A stretch of 64,000 nt of DNA from Amylostereum areolatum (lineage: Eukaryota; Basidiomycota; Agaricomycetes; Russulales; Stereaceae), in assembly GCA_012932865.1 (NCBI GenBank), contig SAXG01000020.1, positions 682,001 to 746,000 on the forward strand. Reading direction: 5' to 3'. The translations under genes were made by a program, and so were the position numbers. This document shows, in pieces, positions 47,975-63,658 of the stretch. The stretch's first letter is position 1; each line of letters starts with the position of its first letter. Under the pieces are notes generated by a model. It was not told the DNA's origin, ran no database searches, and saw nothing but the letters and a program-made list of their open reading frames with translations.

Positions 47975-48955
47975 ATGACGGATGTCCTCCCCCAGTCTAC
48001 CGATCCCGACGACGACGTTCACTCCGATTCTCCTCGCATCGACTCTCTCGATACCTCCTCGATCGCATCCTACCCCGGCGTCCCCATTCAAATGTTCCCC
48101 TTCGGCGTCATCTCCCAGTCCCCCATTCGCTCCAAGCGCAGGCAGGTCAAGAACGCGTGCACCCACTGCCAGAAGGCCTGCAAGAAATGCGACGATGCCC
48201 GCCCCTGCCTCCGCTGTGTCAAGTACGGCATCGGCGAAGAGTGCGTCGATTCCCAGCGCAAGGAGCGCAAGAAGGGTGTGAAGAGGGGTCCTTACAAGAA
48301 GCGCGATGGAAAAAGTGAGTGCTCTCCCTCTCTCCTCCTCCTCCTCCTCCCCGTTCGCGTCCACCCGTACGCCGTATGCGCGCGAATTGACGACCGTTGG
48401 CTTAAACTGATCGCGCAGCCTCCACCTCCGTTGAGCCACCGCTCGACGGCGCCGTGGCCCAGGGCGTCAACATGCCGCCCCCGCCGATGCATCCTCCCGG
48501 CCCTCCCCCCCCTCCTCCCGGTCCCTACCTCTCCTCCATCCCCTACCCGGCCTTTTACGGCCAGTATCCCCCCATGCCGCCCCACGGTCCCAAGGCCCAC
48601 CGAGATGCCTCCCCACTACCCTTCCTATTATGTCTCCGTCCCCCACGTGCCTCCTCACTACCCCGGCGGTCAGGAGCACGAGCACGCTCCCTACCCTCCG
48701 CCCCAGTTCTACCCTCCCTTCGTCTCGCCCTACGGCCCTCCTTACGCTCCCTCCTACATGTTCCCCCATCGCCCCGACATGCCCATGGCCATGATGCCTA
48801 CCCCCTACGCCCATTACCCACCTCCCTATACCCGCCCTCCCTCTGTGGCTGGACATGGCCCCGACGTCATGGCTGGCCCCGCTCACATGATCCGCCGCGA
48901 GGACGTCTTCGACGCGCGCCCGCCGGAACTCATCGGAATGGAGGGAAGGGCTTGA
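47975..48955 (+). CDS. Zn(2)Cys6 transcription factor, ERT1/gluconeogenesis-regulator type
   Basis: Nuclear DNA-binding protein. The start MTDVLPQSTDPDDDVHSD at 47975 is the first in-frame ATG. The zinc cluster reads NACTHCQKACKKCDDARPC then LRCVKYGIGEEC, with the extra cysteine and the basic tail RKERKKGVKRGPYKKR seen in regulators of the ERT1/Rds2/AcuK group, which control gluconeogenic genes. Exon 1 ends KRDGK, then an intron of about 100 bases, then a Pro-rich segment (MPPPPMHPPGP). A frame change near 48600 separates HGPKAHR from MPPHYPSYYVSVPHVPPHYP. The Pro/Tyr-rich tail ends ELIGMEGRA. The usual C-terminal PAS-like domain of ERT1 is not seen, so this is a short form. Confidence 0.75.
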   Translation: MTDVLPQSTDPDDDVHSDSPRIDSLDTSSIASYPGVPIQMFPFGVISQSPIRSKRRQVKNACTHCQKACKKCDDARPCLRCVKYGIGEECVDSQRKERKKGVKRGPYKKRDGKSECSPSLLLLLLPVRVHPYAVCARIDDRWLKLIAQPPPPLSHRSTAPWPRASTCRPRRCILPALPPLLPVPTSPPSPTRPFTASIPPCRPTVPRPTEMPPHYPSYYVSVPHVPPHYPGGQEHEHAPYPPPQFYPPFVSPYGPPYAPSYMFPHRPDMPMAMMPTPYAHYPPPYTRPPSVAGHGPDVMAGPAHMIRREDVFDARPPELIGMEGRA

Positions 48956-49230
48956 TGTGGTTCGTATTCTCGTTTTATGTTTTCATGACCGTGTATCCAG
49001 GAATTTTTTTTCATTCTCGTCGGTTTCGCATTCTTGTCTGTACTTACTTGCTCTTGCTTTGGTTGCTGCATGTCGTGGTTGGATGTACAATTTATGGTCG
49101 CTCTCATTCGTGGCTTGGATAGCGCGTGTACATACCTAGTCGTGAATGCTTGATCTGCTCTTGCTCTTGCTGTTTGACTGAGATAGACGCCGCTGACGGT
49201 AACTGATGCATTGATGTCTAGTGTTAAGCG

Positions 49231-50328
49231 CTAGCGCTGAAGCTCTGTGGCTGCAACATCCTTGACCTCACCCAACGCGGGATCCTCGCGGGCGTCTTCC
49301 AACGAGAAACTCCGCTTTCCGAATCCAGGGTCCGCGCGCAGACGGGCGGGATCTGCAGTCGTCAAAGGGGAGAGCTCTTAGACTCTCCGGGGCGCATGCA
49401 CTCGCCATTGGCGCGTAAGCATGCTTGATCCATGTGTACAGCTGCACACCCTCGAATCGGCGCAGAAGAGGGTGGGTTCCGCGTTCCATATGCCGAGCTT
49501 GGACGGACGATCATGCTCGAGGAGGGACCGGGGAGCCGCTGCCACGCATTCATGGTGTTCGGGGGTGGGTACCGATGGAGAACTTACTTGAGTGTGATGA
49601 AGAGCAGCGGTACCGTAAAGGCATACAGGAGAAGAAGCTTTTCCCCCATTGGAAAAGGCGGATGCGGAAGAACTTCATCTTCGGCTTGGGCGCAAGGCCG
49701 CACAGTTGTTGAGCCCACTTGGTTCTAGCCTAAGTACACCGCTCGCACGGGCTGCATCGCTGTCAGTCGTATGTTGGGGTGTCGTTGGTATTATTCAGGT
49801 AGCGGATACATGGCGTGGCGTTTGCTCCGAGGGACGAGCGCTGGGTGGTTTGGCTGACGAAGTCTAAAAAATGGTAAGTGGGAGACGCGTTAGACATACC
49901 CAGGGGACACCTTGGTATGTTCGAACGAAGTGATGCTCACTTTAACCAAGGGTTGCCACTCTGCAACAGTATCAGTCAATGCTCCCCGACACCACAGCAA
50001 ATATGTCACGAGCGCTTCCGTATCTGAAAGGGTAAACCTGAACACGGTAGGTAATTCGTCAATCGGGACTTCATAGTAAAAGTGTCAGCTGACGTCCATT
50101 CGGGCCCAGTCTTGGATTTCTTTCTACACAGTAGACATACGGGCGGTATGCATACCAGGCAATGCTGCAGAGGTGACATTGAGTTCTTGAGAAAGAGGGA
50201 CTCACCTTGCTCAACGATCGGTCCCGACGTGGTGTAAATCGGAAGGTGGTAATTCGGTGGCCTAAACACGCTGTCGACCGCACTCAGACTCTCATTCTGC
50301 TCCCAATGTCAGAGGAAGGAGATGTCAT
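49231..50328 (-). CDS. Unrecognised, multi-exon protein with a hydrophobic segment
   Basis: I do not recognise the family. Coding-like pieces between splice signals are: ESLSAVDSVFRPPNYHLPIY, then TTSGPIVEQ before a GTGAGT donor; PIDELPTVFRFTLSDTEAL, then VTYLLWCRGALTDTVAEWQP; EDEVLPHPPFPMGEKLLLLY, then AFTVPLLFITLK, a possible transmembrane helix followed by a GTAAGT donor; and a last exon DPARLRADPGFGKRSFSLED, then AREDPALGEVKDVAATELQR, ending TAG at 49231. The start near 50328 (MTSPSSDIGS) is uncertain. The pieces read as a conserved small membrane-associated protein, but the exon chain was not closed, so limits and even single-gene status are tentative. 48956-49230 is the 3' region of the preceding gene. 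Confidence 0.35.
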
Positions 50329-50585
50329 TTGCGCATCAAGAAAAGAGACGTGAATTCGGATGGACTTAGGGAAATGGAAGATGGATCAAGCGAAAGACAA
50401 GTGGTATGTATCCAGACGAACAGATGTGTATTTGACGCGTAGCCAGAGGGAAAAGTGGGCTACGTGGCTGTAGCGTAGTGCGTACTTGGCTCAAAGCTTA
50501 TGTTCTGGGCTGAGGAGAGCCAATCTGCGAGAGTGGTAGTCTGCAAGAGAGGTAATCCGCGAGGGCTGATAGAAAGGACAGACCG

Positions 50586-51359
50586 TCACGTCACAACACA
50601 CCGCTTCTGCTTCACAATCTTGCCCCATTTGCCCGTCATACTCTCCTTGAGCGCGAGTGTAAAAACCTCTTGCACGCCGCTGCCCGTCTTCGCTGAGCAC
50701 TCGACATACTTGGCTCCGATCTCACGCGCAACGTCTGCACCCTGCTCGGGGCTGACGGGCGACTGACCCTGCGCACCGAGCATTCGTCGCGTCTGGTCGT
50801 CTCGCCGTAGGTCAGTCTTCGTGCCCACGAGGATGAGCGGGGTCCCCTCGCAAAAGTGCGCCACTTCTGGATACCACTGGGGGGGGGGGGGGGGGGGGAG
50901 GCTTGAGCACCACGTACGTGGATGAGGAGCTAAGAAGGGCAGACACACCTTGTCCTGCACGTTGCCGAGGCTTACGGGGAAGTCGACCGAGAAGACAATG
51001 AGAATCACGTTGGATTCCGGATAACTGAGCGGTCGAAGGCGGTCATATTCTTCCTGTCCGGCGGTATCCCAGAGGGCAAGTTCGATTGTCTTGCCCTCGA
51101 AAGGCACTTGTGTGACGTAGTTCTCGAACACGGTTGGGATGTAAGCCTGACGCGTTCCATTCAGACAAACATAAGCTCAATGGACAAAGATACGCACCTC
51201 CGGAAACCGGTTTTCCGCATACACGATGAGAAGACATGTCTTGCCGCAGCCACCTGAAGGGGAGAGACTCAGCGGCGGCTGACGAAGGAAGAGCTGACGC
51301 GCACCGTCGCCGACTACAACTAACTTCTTCTTGAGATCTGGTCTTCGTGAGCTGTCCAT
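50586..51359 (-). CDS. RHO4: Rho-family small GTPase, Rho4-like
   Basis: Membrane-anchored GTP switch; Rho4 acts in septation and cell-wall polarity. The start [19 protein letters not shown] at 51359 leads across an intron to [19 protein letters not shown] (P-loop with the Gly-Gly-Cys typical of Rho4), then [11 protein letters not shown] (switch I), [20 protein letters not shown] (switch II), [13 protein letters not shown] (G4) and [14 protein letters not shown] (G5). It ends KQKRCVVT, a CaaX prenylation box. Three introns; the one before WYPEVAHF has a 20-base C tract as its polypyrimidine tract. Frames are intact. Rho3 is less likely because of the GGCGKTC and PEVAHFCEG signatures. It diverges from GPI1. 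Confidence 0.88.
50879..50898 (+). repeat. G20 homopolymer (C20 on the coding strand) next to a 3' splice site
   Basis: Twenty G on the plus strand. On the RHO4 strand they are C and directly precede the CAG acceptor, forming the whole polypyrimidine tract. Confidence 0.92.
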
Positions 51360-51707
51360 GACGACGAATCAAGAGAGGAGTGGTAAGAGATAAATGAGGC
51401 CACAGGGCTGCACGAGGTGCTTAGTGTCGGCTGTGGATAGATATGCAAAGAAAGGAGGTGCCGAACGCACAATATAGATGAGAACAAGATGGATGAGACG
51501 CGTACGGGTGCGAGATAGAAGAGGAGCGCAGCCTACGAGGAGGCGGAAGGACGTGGTCTATAGGGAGTTGTGGTGGTGGTTCATGAGCATGTCGTCGCGT
51601 GTCTGCTCAATTACCCGAATTCGAGCCTCTGAAACCACCACTGGGAGCCCATTTCTCGTCTTCGACCGACGATCGGCTCGTGAAGGCATCTTTGGGAAAC
51701 GTATATC
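51360..51707. promoter_or_regulatory. Shared divergent promoter, RHO4 / GPI1
   Basis: 348 bases between start codons. A GT-rich block lies near 51560-51600. No TATA box is evident. Confidence 0.45.
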
Positions 51708-53933
51708 ATGGAACCCTCAGGCTCTTGTTACGTTCTATGGCCCCTTGAAGACTTGCATTCGTCTGGGTTTCTCTATGGATGGTCTCACGAAGGCCTTCTC
51801 GTCGTCGCCGGCGTTCTCCAGCGATCCTCCCTAGGTGTGCTCTTTTCTTCCTTTCTGGTCACGATGGACCCCCAATGATAGAACGAAGAGGATGCAGAGA
51901 TGGCGTTGAACGCCGTCCAACTCAAGTATGCGACCGTACTTGACCATCTCGTTCCGTATCCAACGGTATTGGGCATATACAAGCCATCAAGCCACCGCTC
52001 GCAGTCTTTGTCGATGAGCGACATACAGATACAGTACGGGATCCGTTCAAGCTACCTTGCATGTACTGAACGCTTGGATTTACGCTCTTCACAGGGCTAA
52101 TGTTTCCGGCTCGCCGATCTTTGTCCTTTTCCGCAGGGCTGCTATGGGTTCCGCTCGCTTTCATCTCGACATACTTCGTCCTCGCAAGCCGTCGCGCGCT
52201 CTTTCCCACACACATTGGTATCCAACTACACCCAAAACAGACCAACTTAGTTCGCGCATAGATGATCATATATTGTCCGAGGTATGCACTTATAAGTACT
52301 CCATGCTGTTACGGATCTGAGTCATCTGACGTCTCAACCCAGTTAAATTCCACGTACAGAATGCACTCCCTCCTCCAATACAGACATGACACAAACAACA
52401 TCTCCATCCCCGATTCCACGCGCAATGTCAGTGGGTCTGCAGCGCGACGCGGTCCTTCAAAACCCCGAATCCCATCGGCCAGCTGTCCTCCTTTGGTTGA
52501 TTCCGAGGTATGGCGAAATAGATCATATTTCCGTGAGATATCCCTGTTGCCTATACACCGCAGTATAATTGACCAGCGCAGTACGCCAGGTATCTGCCCG
52601 CCTGTCCTTGCTGAAGTATATGGCGTCTTGCAGGCCAGCATCATACGACAAGCTTGACGCGTCGACAGGCTATCACGAGTGGGAAGTGCCGTCCTTCTGC
52701 GGGTTTAACGCTAACCCCGCCTCCTAGTTTTAACAATGCGCTGTGGCTCATCATGAACGATCTGGTACTCGGGTTCATCATCGGTAGCTTTGTTGCCGAA
52801 CATCACACCGTTCTTGGGCTGGCTTTTACGTCTTTTCTCAACGTAAGGGTGGTATCAGTTCTCCATTTCTACAGAATCTAAGGTTTGACAGAGCATTTTT
52901 GTTGTCTTTATTCGGCATTCCCTCGAGTGGCTAAATGACTGGCCTGCCGGCTTGAAGCTAAATACCGAACTTAGCAGCTTTTGTTTTCATACATTCATCA
53001 GTTCCCTCCGAGTCTGCGAAGGTGACTACGACCCACTCAGCCCTTTGTGGCAGAAAATACTGATCTCCTCACAGAAGCCCTGCAACGGTTGACGCCACAC
53101 CTCCCAGCCATCGTTTATCTCGTTGGCCGCGCCGGGGTCTGTGGATTGACCGTGTCGCTTGCCCTGTGTATAGATCTGTTCAGACTCTTGACATTCCACG
53201 TTACTTTAGGCCATTTTATCCTGAAGATGCTACTCTCGTACCAACTGGCAACCTTGAAGTCCTTGTGGAACCTATTTCGAGGTGAGAAGGTGTACGATTA
53301 CGGTTAAGTTATGATGACACTGATGCGTATCCAGGCAAGCGATATAACACGCTTCACGGCCATGTAGACTCTTGGGAGTACGACGTGGATCAGCTACTGC
53401 TCGGAACCATACTTTTCACGTTGTTCACGTTCACATTGCCGACGCTTCTCGCGTATGCATCCTTGTTTGCTCTGGTATGGGCTTCTAGTGGGCCTCCCGA
53501 ATGTTATTACTTACCGGCATGCATATTTCAGATGAAGCTAGTGGTAGCGACTACCTCCGTCTTGTCTGGTTTTTTCGTTTCAGCCATGAACAACTTCCCT
53601 CTGTTCGCCCTGCTTCTGAAACTCAAGGATCCGAGACGACTTCCGGGTGCGTCAAGTTCTCTTGTGTTACCCGAATAGGCCACTAATCATGGTTTTTTTC
53701 CAGGAAGCATCTCTTTCTCCCGATACGCGGAAGATCCACGTATGCTCCTTTTGCAGGTTTGTTGTCGATGTCCTGACAGAAATGAGCTAGCTGACACTGG
53801 AACTAGGTCCATACACAATCAATATCTTGGATTCTTTTCTGCTTCAGAGATTTTGTATGATGTTCCCATGAGCACGGTTGCTTTATTACAAGATCGGCTA
53901 GTACCTTCGAGTGCCAAGCTTACGCGGAACTGA
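51708..53933 (+). CDS. GPI1: GPI-GlcNAc transferase subunit Gpi1 (PIG-Q)
   Basis: ER-membrane subunit of the enzyme that starts GPI-anchor synthesis by adding GlcNAc to phosphatidylinositol. The start is taken at MEPSGSCYVLWPLEDLHSSG (51708), followed by FLYGWSHEGLLVVAGVL. The mid N-terminal exons (52.0-52.7 kb) were not fully resolved; YFREISLLPIHRSIIDQR there is family-like. The membrane core is clear: FNNALWLIMNDLVLGFIIGS, the diagnostic LEWLNDWPAGLKLNTELS, LTPHLPAIVYLVGRAGVCGL, FHVTLGHFILKMLLSYQLAT and DQLLLGTILFTLFTFTLPTL. The end is near SSAKLTRN at 53933. Several hydrophobic helices are visible. Confidence 0.85.
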
Positions 53934-54299
53934 GACTGGTGGTGGAATGAATAGCGGTGGCCCGTGGAAGCTAAGAGTGGCACGGATCACTCCATCTACA
54001 GACACTATTAGCTTGACAAGGCTCACTGCATTGTCATCCGGTAACATCTGGCTTTTCATTCTCGTGATCGGGTTCCCTTTGACCGTGCAGCATCGACGGC
54101 GGAGGTTCCATAGGACTCGATTCATGGCCACGTGAAATGGCTATACGAACTTCTACGTCCAAGGCGCATTTACTTATCACTGGTACCAGCAACTCACGCA
54201 CTGAGAGTTACGTTGGTATAGGACCCACGTCCCAATCTCTATTTACTTTGATGAAATATTGTCTAGTGGGCCCCGTTCCAGTCTATGGCGAAAATCTAT

Positions 54300-56665
<2,366 letters not shown>

Positions 56666-56879
56666 ATTGAAGACTTATACTGCTGAGTCGTCAGCGTTGT
56701 AGTAAAGTCAAGTATGTATGATGGTTAAGTACGCTAAGAAGTTCCGCGGCGGGCCCCAATATCACATGATAGAGAAAGTCATGACCGTGTCGTGGGAATA
56801 TCACGTGACCCTTCCCCGACGCGAGTCGCGACGACACCGACGCCAGTGGCCTCATCTTCCCTCACACAAGTACCTACTT
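56666..56879. promoter_or_regulatory. Shared divergent promoter, PFK2/FBPase2 / RecQ, with CACGTG box
   Basis: 214 bases between start codons. A CACGTGAC box lies at 56802-56809. Confidence 0.55.
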
Positions 56880-59800
56880 ATGTCCTCCTGGACGAACGAT
56901 GGCGGCGAGCCCTCTAACCTGCAGAAGAAATACCCCTCTGCTCTGACCGGAGCGTATACAAGCACTCCTGCTCCCAAGGTATATCACTTATTCATTCTCC
57001 GGATGTATATTCTCAACCTGTAGCATAGTCATCCAAGTTCAAGCCTGCGAAAACACCCGCTTTTCCTCAAAGTCAACGTGCGTTTTCTCTGGCTTACATA
57101 CCGCCATTTTCTGACGCCATTAGCAGCGCGTAAACCTGCTTCCACCACTCTAAACTCGTTTTCGACTCCTGGCTATGGTCGTGCGAAACCTTCAGCGTCC
57201 GCACAGTCTTCTCGCCCTCTTTCCACAAGCCATGATCCTATCGACATATCTTCCTCTGAATCGTCCCCGCCGAGTCCAACTGTTGGGCTGCCAGTGAAAC
57301 GCAGTTCCTCTGATACGGCCTTCCCACTCCCGCAGCTCTCTGTGTCTAAGCGGCAGAAGCTTACAGCATGCTCCGACAAGGAGAATTTTTCCACTTCGTC
57401 CTGGAAGGGAAAAGGGCGAGCTGTACCTCCCGAAAATGTCAAAACTCTCGAACCGGTTGGGCCAGCTCTATGCGTGGATCACACATCCCGCGCACCCCAA
57501 GACGAGGATCTCGAACCATCGCAATCTACGTCATATACTACCACAAGCTTCGGACCTATCCGTTCTCGGGGCCACGACGACCTCAGAAATGTTGGTCATC
57601 GTCCCGCCTTCTCAAGAGCTCTAACTCACACCATGTCTTGTACAGATGACATTGGACGAGCTTCGGTCGTTATACGGAATCAATCATGACGTTTTGACCA
57701 AGGCAAGGGAAGACAAGAAAGAATTCCGCGTGAATTTGAAGAAGACACACGATATTTATGTTTTGGATGGCATTATGTCTGTAATCATATCATGAGGTCT
57801 TATTCGCCACTCACGGTTTGCCTTTCGATGTAGCCGACTTGTTGATGAACGAATACAAGCGATAGATGCCACAATCTCTGCACGGGAACGGGAGCAGCTT
57901 CCACAGGACCAGCCCCAAATTGGCGGGAAAATGACGCCGTCCTCTCGTTTGGCCCCAATACAAGTGACGGAAGACCCTTCACCTATTGCCACCAAAACCC
58001 CAGAACTCCTCGTTCCAGCGCATGCCATTCAAACCTTGTCGAGCCCGCTTCAGTCGTCATCCATAGGCGCCGTGGAGGTTGTCAGTTACCTCAACCGAAC
58101 CGCGTCGCCTCAGCCTGAGAGTGACGAGGAGTTTTGGAGTCATGTTGCGGATGAAGATGACATCGAGATCATGGAAAATTCCCTCTCTGTAACTGCTCCC
58201 ACAGCTTTGCCTGGCAGCATCCTAACAGGAACTTCTTCCGCTTCCTCCACGGACTTTCAACAGCATCGCTACTATCGAGAGATCCTTGACGTACTCAAGA
58301 GGACGTTCAAACTATCAAAGTTTCGCCATAACCAGCTTGAGGCCATCATTCACACTTTGGAGGGTAGGGACGTTGTTGTCCTAATGCCGACAGGTGGCGG
58401 TAAAAGTCTTTGTTATCAGGTCCCCGCTCTGTGCAATGGAGGCACGACGCGCGGTGTTACCGTCGTTATTTCTCCACTTCTTGCGCTGATGTTTGATCAA
58501 GTCGAGGATCTTCGTGCCTTGGGTGTAGACGTCGGCCTCTTCGCATCCGACCAGACTCTCGCGGAGCGAAATAACACTAGGCATCGTCTCCTCTCTCCCG
58601 GGACAAAACCCAACCTCGTCTATATCACACCGGAGAAGCTCAACCTTGGTGGGGATATGTCGAAGATCCTTCGTAAACTCTATACGGAGAAGATGTTGGC
58701 AAGATTCGTGGTGGACGAGGCACATTTGATCAATACTTGGGGTCGAGACTTTCGTGATGCGGTACGTTTATCGTATTCCCATAACAAGATGCAATGTTGA
58801 CACTCTATCTAGTATGCCGCCCTCAACAACCTGCGAAGAGATTTTCCTGGAATCCCTATCATGGCGTTGACTGCCACTGCGACGCCCACGGCCCAGCAAG
58901 ACATTATCCATTCTCTCGGTCTTCACGACTACAAATTCCTTGCTCAGTCTTTCAACCGACCAAATTTGCGTTATTGTGTCGTTTCCAAGCCCCGGGCCCC
59001 TGCTCAATCTATTGCTAAGTATATCAAAGAAGTCCATCCCGGACATACAGGCATCGTTTATTGCCTGGGGCGGGATAAGTGCGAAAGGGTCGCTTCAGAT
59101 CTCCGAAAGGAGGGTATCGCTGCACGACATTTTCATGCAAAGATGGCGGACGCCGACAAGAGGCGTACTCACGAAGCTTGGAAGACTGGCGAATGTACTG
59201 TCATTATCGGTACTGTGAGTAATCAGTCAATGAATCCGTTTCGTAGCTGATATACCCTAAAGATTGCATTTGGTATGGGCATTAACAAGGCCAACGGTGA
59301 GTGCGTACGAGCGGCATACCCCTGTCATCGAATAACCGTCCTTGCAGTTCGTTATGTCATCCACCACGATATGCCATCGTCTCTCGCTGGGTAACGTCCC
59401 ATTATATCGCCGCTGTTTCTGCATCTTATAAGCCTTTATAAGATATCTGCAGGAAACTGGTAGGGCTGGCCGCGATGGTGAAGTCTCAGACTGCCTTCTT
59501 TGTCCGTTCAGATTTCTTCTGGCTTGATTGTCACTGACTTTATGGCTCAGATTATTCGTGGCAAGATGGTCAAATGTTGCTTCGACGCGTACGTGAAAAT
59601 CCCGACTTGGGTGTTGAGGAAATACGGCGGCAAGAAGAGGAAGTCCGCGCAGTCATCCAATTTTGTCCTCAATGACACAGACTGTCGCCGAGTTCAACTC
59701 CTTACCCGCTTCGACGAGATATTCCACCCCGAAACCTGCGCCGGCACCTGCGACAACTGTATTTCAACTGATGGCGTCCTCGAACAAGATATGAGCGGGG

Positions 59801-60932
59801 CAGCAAAGAACTTTATTCGCCTTCTCCAGCAGGTAGAGAATCGCAATGACAATATTACAAGAGGTCATTGTATCGCCACCTTCCGCGGTCTACAGCCGAA
59901 GGAAGTTATCGAGAAAGGATACCACATGCTGGAATTGTACGGGATCGGCAGAGATATGGAACAAGGACAAGCTGAACGCTTATTTGATCACCTTCTAATG
60001 TTCGAGGCCTTCAAGAGTGTTTCCATAATGATTGGAAAATACCCTGCCACTTATATTCGGGTTAGTTTTCTTTCGACTCACCCTTGTGCGCAGATTGACG
60101 TTTGTGCAGCTAGGACCGAAGTACCGAGAAATTCTATCTGACAAACATACTCTTACCATGAAACAACGTGTTAAGAAAGCGAAGGTACCAACGTCGAAGA
60201 AAGTTGCCCCTCCTTCCAAGAGGAAAGGTGCTCGAGCTGAGATCGTCGAAGATCCCATCGAGCTTTACCGAGACGATGAAGATGAAGACGTCCCGGTCGC
60301 TTCAACGAGCAATGTCAGCCATCAGACACCGCGCTCTACACAATCACAAGATATTCGCTCGGACTTGCTAGATCATCACGAGCAGTGTTACGTCGAACTC
60401 TGCGCTGTCCGCGCTCGGGTTAGTTTCTGTATATCATTCCACGTTCAGTGCAGTTAACAAGTTGATGCCAGTTGAGTGTATCAATGTCGGTAGGAGAACA
60501 GGAGATTCTTTCCGATGAGACCCTGCAATTGCTCAGCACCATACTCCCGTCAGGTCAGTGAAATTCGTATATTCGCACTCTTTTATGGCGCGTGACAATA
60601 ACGTTACAACCAGACGGCCACAGCTTCAAAGAGGTTTTGGAACTCAGCCCGGAAGCGGAAGACATGGATACGAAATGGAGACAATACGGGGCAGATTTCC
60701 TAAACGTGTGTACAAATAATACCATCCGCCGTCCAGCAGAAAGGTAAGCGTTTCGTTTGACCATGCTATCCTGTTGGCCGCATGTACCCCTCCCATTGAT
60801 GCTAAATGACAACAAAACAGGCCAGTCGATACCGCCGTTTCAAAAACTTCTGCTACCCAAGTTCCCGCTGCAGAGCTTCACAATCGGTTTGCCTACCGTG
60901 ATAAGCTAACGTCCTCCCGCGCGAAAGAGTAA
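56880..60932 (+). CDS. RecQ-family ATP-dependent DNA helicase (Sgs1/BLM-like)
   Basis: 3'-5' helicase of homologous recombination and replication-fork repair. The start MSSWTNDGGEPSNLQKKYPS is at 56880. A long Ser/Pro-rich N-terminus holds PIDISSSESSPPSP, a possible SUMO-interacting patch. The helicase core has KLSKFRHNQLEAIIHTLEGR, MPTGGGKSLCYQVPAL (motif I), VISPLLALMFDQV, VVDEAHLINTWGRDFRDA (DEAH box), MALTATATPTAQQDI, IAFGMGINKANVRYVIHHD and QETGRAGRDGE (motif VI). The zinc-binding part has CAGTCDNC, and an HRDC-like segment holds ILSDETLQLLSTILPS. The end is SSRAKE at 60932. The DEAH-downstream text LINTWG differs from the usual CVSQWG. A single extra base near 59661-59670 breaks QFC-LNDTDCRRVQLL; the exons at 59.28-59.6 kb are only partly resolved. 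Confidence 0.9.
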
Positions 60933-61143
60933 CACCTCTGACTCTTGCCTTTCATCCTCCTCTTCTTGGTGTGCCTATGTATCTCTACGAGTTGTGAACT
61001 AGTGTAATATCCATATATTCCGGAGCCAGTCCTTGAACCTTGTGTACACAATCTTCCATTATAATCTACATCTTATCCACATCACCAACGGGTATCCAGT
61101 TGTGAAGCAGGCGTGAAATGGATACAGGGTATAACAAATGACC

Positions 61144-63475
<2,332 letters not shown>

Positions 63476-63658
63476 GGCGGTTGAGTGGCAAGGGCGGGCC
63501 GCGAGGTTCCGAAAAGATGACCTCACGCGCAAGCAGCTGCTCACGCGCACATTTTATTTAACCGAGGCCGACCCAGGTCCCGCAACGCAATAAGATGTCC
63601 TCGCTATCGAAAAGTCGATCGTGCTGTTTCGCGCAACCGCTTCCCATCTTTCGCACCC
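63476..63658. promoter_or_regulatory. Shared divergent promoter, DDX41 / GAL7
   Basis: 183 bases between start codons, the second-shortest divergent spacer in the window. A TTTTATTTAA AT-rich block at 63551-63560 is the only TATA-like candidate. Confidence 0.5.
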
